Source: Mucilaginibacter roseus
GTDB lineage: Bacteria > Bacteroidota > Bacteroidia > Sphingobacteriales > Sphingobacteriaceae
Length of the DNA: 64,000 nucleotides
Direction of reading: 5' to 3'
Assembly (NCBI RefSeq): GCF_021215455.1
Contig: NZ_JAJPWV010000006.1
Span: forward strand, 62,001 to 126,000
How positions within the stretch are numbered: position 1 is the stretch's first letter; every line of letters begins with the position of its first letter. A program made the translations under genes and the position numbers. Positions 60,974 through 64,000 of the stretch are shown piece by piece. Under the pieces are notes generated by a model, which saw only the letters and a list, made by a program, of their open reading frames with translations, made no database searches and had not been told where the DNA came from.

Positions 60974-62110
60974 TTAAAAAGCTTCGGCCAGGCTGAGGTA
61001 TAAGCCGCTTTGTCTGCTTTCGCCCGGACGTTTTTCGCCGAGAGCGTAGTCAACACGCATGCTCAGGCCCTTTTCCACATCAAAAAAGTAACGGCCGCCA
61101 AGGCCGTAGCTTGGCTTTAGCCCGTCAAAATTAAAGGAGTTGTTAAATACTTTGCCTGCACCGCCAAAGCCTACAATGCCAAAACGGTTACTTATACGGT
61201 AACGCAACTCGGTTTGTGCGGCAATCAGGTTTCTGTCGCGAAAGCGGCCATTGTAATACCCGCGCATAATTTCATCATTGCCTAAAGCCGGCAGCAGGTA
61301 AAACGGCTCGCGCGAGCCAACCAAACTTTGTTCCTGCGCGTTGAAGCCCAAAACCAGTTTTTTACTGAGCGGAAAAAATTGCGCATACTCAATATTGAAC
61401 AGGCCGCCGCGGTAATCGTTATTACTGAACATGCCTTTCATAAAGTTAAAGTAAGCGGTAACTACGGCGCCCTTGGTGGTGTAGGTATTGTTGTTGCGGT
61501 CGTCAAAAACGAAACTTGGGCCGGCAAATAATATGCTGCCGCCACCCGGTTGTTCAGAGCGTTGCAGGTTTTGATAAATGCCGCCGGGTTCCTTATCGGT
61601 AAACTTATAATCAAGCCCGCCTGCCGATAAGCCTAAATAAATATTCTTGCTTACCCGCTTCTCGGCAGTAAGGTTTATGCGCAACCGCTTTTGGCCAAGG
61701 CGGTCAAGGTTGGCCTTATTGGTTTCGTTGCCGGTTCCAAAATAATCAAACGGAAAGTTAATATAGCTGATGGTGGCGGTGTAGTGATATTTGTTTTGCG
61801 GTGTCCAATAGTTAGTGCTCAGGCTAAAACGGCTTTGCCCTTTGGTGGTTACAGTAGCATAGCCAAATATGTTGGATACGCGCGTACCCTCGTTCAGCGT
61901 ATCGGTATAAAAAGAGTACAGTGCGGAGCCGCCGCCCTCAAAGCCTGTTTCGGGCGCGGAGCTGAGTACGGGTAAAATAAAAAAGCTGCTGTGTTTACTG
62001 CTGTCCTGCTCAAACAGCATTTTACGTACAAACTTTGGCAAAAAACGCATTTGCGCAAAGGCAGGTTGCAGGCCCATGATCAGCATGAGCGCTATAAAAA
62101 CTCTTTTCAT
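60974..62110 (-). CDS. Omp85/surface-antigen-type outer membrane protein
   Basis: A 378-residue exported barrel, signal peptide ending about QPAFAQ. It has the C-terminal two-thirds of an Omp85-like (Bac_surface_Ag) barrel: SAPETGFEGGGSALYSFY, the RGYYNGRFRDRNLIAAQTELRY signature and a final aromatic strand RQSGLYLSLAEAF. It lacks the POTRA domains of BamA/TamA. Similar proteins without POTRA are found in Bacteroidota; substrate unknown. Preceded by the DHS-like gene diverging. Confidence 0.86.
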   Translation of the reverse strand: MKRVFIALMLIMGLQPAFAQMRFLPKFVRKMLFEQDSSKHSSFFILPVLSSAPETGFEGGGSALYSFYTDTLNEGTRVSNIFGYATVTTKGQSRFSLSTNYWTPQNKYHYTATISYINFPFDYFGTGNETNKANLDRLGQKRLRINLTAEKRVSKNIYLGLSAGGLDYKFTDKEPGGIYQNLQRSEQPGGGSILFAGPSFVFDDRNNNTYTTKGAVVTAYFNFMKGMFSNNDYRGGLFNIEYAQFFPLSKKLVLGFNAQEQSLVGSREPFYLLPALGNDEIMRGYYNGRFRDRNLIAAQTELRYRISNRFGIVGFGGAGKVFNNSFNFDGLKPSYGLGGRYFFDVEKGLSMRVDYALGEKRPGESRQSGLYLSLAEAF

Positions 62111-62264
62111 CAGTAAAGATAAAGACGCCGCTAAGATGCAAATTTATTATAACAGCAAAACCTTGTTTTGTTTTAAGGGTTGCTTAAAATGATGTTATCA
62201 TTATAATACGAAACTGCTTTGGGCGGAATTCAGAATTTTAAAATACGCATCTCAACAAAATAGC

Positions 62265-62272
62265 TACTTTTG
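62265..62272 (+). promoter_or_regulatory. -7 box of the DHS-like gene
   Basis: TACTTTTG matches TAnnTTTG exactly, 23 nt before the ATG. Confidence 0.45.
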
Positions 62273-62295
62273 CAAAAAATTAACAAGTAACCATC

Positions 62296-63279
62296 ATGAG
62301 TACAGAAGCAAGAGGCCCGATATCTCAGTTTATCGAGAAGAATTACCTGCATTTTAATGCTGCGGCATTAGTTGATGCCGCTAAAGGATATGAAACCCAT
62401 TTAACCGAAGGCGGTAAAATGATGGTTACCCTTGCCGGCGCCATGAGTACTGCCGAGCTGGGTATTTCGCTGGCTGAAATGATCCGTCAGAATAAAATAG
62501 ATATAATATCATGCACAGGAGCCAACCTTGAAGAGGATATCATGAACCTGGTAGCGCACTCGCACTACAAGCGTGTACCTAATTACCGCGATCTGAGTCC
62601 GCAGGATGAGTGGGACTTGTTAGAGAACCATTATAACCGCGTTACCGATACCTGCATACCCGAAGAAGAAGCTTTCCGCCGTTTGCAAAAGCACATCCAC
62701 AAAATATGGAAAGATGCTGATACCGCCGGCGAGCGCTACTTTCCACATGAGTACATGTATAAGATATTGCTGAGCGGCGAGCTGGAACAATATTACGAGA
62801 TCGACCCTAAAAACTCATGGATGCTGGCAGCTGCTGAAAAGAACCTGCCGATTGTCGTACCTGGATGGGAAGACTCAACCATGGGTAACATCTTTGCCTC
62901 ATACGTAATCAAGAATGAAATTAAGGCCACTACCATGAAGAGTGGTATTGAGTATATGGCCTGGCTGGCTGATTGGTATGTAAAGAACTCCGAAGGTAAA
63001 GGCATTGGCTTTTTTCAGATTGGTGGCGGTATAGCGGGCGATTTCCCGATATGTGTAGTGCCGATGCTTTACCAGGATATGGAAATGGAAAACATACCAT
63101 TCTGGAGCTACTTCTGCCAGATATCTGACTCAACCACTTCATACGGTTCATACTCAGGCGCAGTACCTAACGAGAAGATCACCTGGGGTAAGCTGGATAT
63201 CAACACGCCGAAATTCATTGTAGAGTCTGACGCGACGATTGTTGCGCCATTGATTTTTGCGTGGATATTAAAACAATAA
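62296..63279 (+). CDS. Deoxyhypusine synthase-like protein
   Basis: A 327-residue protein of the deoxyhypusine synthase (DHS) family, which in eukaryotes transfers the aminobutyl group of spermidine to eIF5A. NAD-binding segments MMVTLAGAMSTAELG and CTGANLEEDIMN are visible, the GIGFFQIGGGIAGDFPI block follows, and the lysine in ITWGKLDI (about Lys299) corresponds to the catalytic lysine of human DHS (WGK). Bacteria lack eIF5A, so a polyamine reaction such as homospermidine or spermidine-type synthesis is more likely. Own terminator after it. Confidence 0.9.
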   Translation: MSTEARGPISQFIEKNYLHFNAAALVDAAKGYETHLTEGGKMMVTLAGAMSTAELGISLAEMIRQNKIDIISCTGANLEEDIMNLVAHSHYKRVPNYRDLSPQDEWDLLENHYNRVTDTCIPEEEAFRRLQKHIHKIWKDADTAGERYFPHEYMYKILLSGELEQYYEIDPKNSWMLAAAEKNLPIVVPGWEDSTMGNIFASYVIKNEIKATTMKSGIEYMAWLADWYVKNSEGKGIGFFQIGGGIAGDFPICVVPMLYQDMEMENIPFWSYFCQISDSTTSYGSYSGAVPNEKITWGKLDINTPKFIVESDATIVAPLIFAWILKQ

Positions 63280-63347
63280 ACAAAAAATCAAAAATGATTT
63301 TTATCAACCCGAGGGGTGTTTATTAATACTCATAATAAAAAAACGTT

Positions 63348-63372
63348 AAAACGGCTTCAAAAAGCCGTTTTT
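63348..63372 (+). terminator. Terminator after the DHS-like gene
   Basis: AAAACGGCTT and AAGCCGTTTT make a 10-bp stem with a CAAA loop and T-run, 68 nt after the stop. Confidence 0.85.
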
Positions 63373-63533
63373 TATCTTGTTTAGAACGATTATAAATTGT
63401 TGATAACTGTCATTTCTTTGTCAGCCATACTGTAATAAATTTTACTTTTGTGGCTGTAAAAATTGGATAAACGGCACTAAACGCCGCCGGTTTTTAAAAT
63501 ATTAATAAATATAATTCAGCATAAACACGCTTT

Positions 63534-64000
63534 ATGAGAAATATCTCATTACTATTTAAACAATTTTCGAGAACGGTTTTACTGCTTGCGGGCCTTACAG
63601 CGCTGACCACTGCGGCCAACGCTCAGGGCGATCCGGCAAAGGGTGAAACTATTTTTAAAGCCAAGTGTACTGCCTGTCACAAGATCGAGTCGAAGCTGGT
63701 AGGTCCGGCTTTGGGTCCACAGATCACTTCGGAAACTGACGATGCGTACCTGATCAAGTGGATACAGAACAGCCAGGCGCTGGTTGCTGCTAAAAATCCT
63801 AAAGCGGTTAAGATCTACAATGAGTACAATCAGATCCCGATGACGGCTTTCCCCGAGCTGTCTGACGCTGATGTTACTGACATTATCGCTTACGCCCGTG
63901 CAGAACAGAAGAAACTTACTGAAGGCGGTGGTGATAAAAAGACCGAAGCGCCTGCCGAAACCGGCCCAAGCAGCCTGCTGATTTGGGGTTTGATTGGCGT
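63534..64000 (+). CDS. Monoheme c-type cytochrome, N-terminal part (probably ActA of alternative complex III)
   Basis: The open frame starting ATG 63534 runs off the window. It has a signal peptide (MRNISLLFKQ, cleavage about ANAQ), then a heme c motif CTACH in FKAKCTACHKIE with the distal methionine in NQIPMTAFPEL, and an acidic/basic linker ending GPSSLLIWGLIG, which begins a membrane span. This order fits ActA of Bacteroidota alternative complex III (monoheme domain, membrane span, then pentaheme domain), but only the first part can be seen. ActA-like designation is therefore an inference. Confidence 0.75.
   Translation, partial: MRNISLLFKQFSRTVLLLAGLTALTTAANAQGDPAKGETIFKAKCTACHKIESKLVGPALGPQITSETDDAYLIKWIQNSQALVAAKNPKAVKIYNEYNQIPMTAFPELSDADVTDIIAYARAEQKKLTEGGGDKKTEAPAETGPSSLLIWGLIG

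Overview
The window reads as chromosomal DNA of a Bacteroidota bacterium, most likely a soil or freshwater Sphingobacteriaceae of the Mucilaginibacter/Pedobacter kind. The pointers are an LpxC-FabZ fusion, PorX (type IX secretion regulator), a DUF4349-type lipoprotein, a CarboxypepD_reg outer-membrane barrel, an ActA-like cytochrome at the right edge, and -7 promoter boxes of the Bacteroidota type TAnnTTTG. The genus is inferred from the style of the proteins; no search was run. No insertion sequence, prophage, CRISPR array, rRNA or tRNA gene was recognised. Almost all of it is core genome.

Layout. 1-4.3 kb: gpsA (cut by the left edge), pgi, and prfB with its programmed frameshift. 4.3-10.7 kb: a receiver-like protein, two BamE-like lipoproteins and the threonine operon thrA-thrB-thrC (minus strand), preceded by a Thr/Ile-rich leader peptide and an attenuator hairpin. 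10.8-22 kb: nitrilase, rsgA, a large beta-barrel protein, a single-domain response regulator, rnhB, a glycosyltransferase, gcvT, a ComB-like phosphatase, a DUF4349 lipoprotein, a MazG-like protein and dtd. 22-30.3 kb: an orphan small ORF, retropepsin-PDZ protein, YihY, VanX-like dipeptidase, alanine dehydrogenase, tsaE, porX and an HD phosphohydrolase. 30.3-34.4 kb: the lipid A block lpxD, lpxC-fabZ, lpxA, then an ABC ATPase. 34.4-43 kb: three tandem paralogous lipoproteins, asnS, a cobalamin-binding protein, a small membrane protein, tilS and an OstA-like protein. 43-48.5 kb: a TetR/small protein/MFS cassette, AI-2E-type permease, PH-domain protein, efp and an EamA permease. 48.5-64 kb: dnaG, yraN, glutaminyl cyclase, a TolC/adaptor efflux pair, NodB deacetylase, serS, methyltransferase, SirB1-like protein, esterase, SIMPL protein, Omp85-type protein, a deoxyhypusine-synthase-like enzyme and the start of an ActA-like cytochrome.

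Functional themes are envelope building (lipid A, LPS export, lipoproteins, barrels), translation (prfB, asnS, serS, tilS, tsaE, dtd, efp, rsgA) and amino-acid metabolism. The most notable sequence signals are the thr attenuator, several families of short palindromic repeats lying between genes (one of them inside the thrB reading frame), a DnaG whose N-terminal zinc ligands are all replaced, a DHS-like enzyme that keeps the catalytic lysine, a 16-bp hairpin between porX and tsaE, and the CC-motif lipoprotein cluster.
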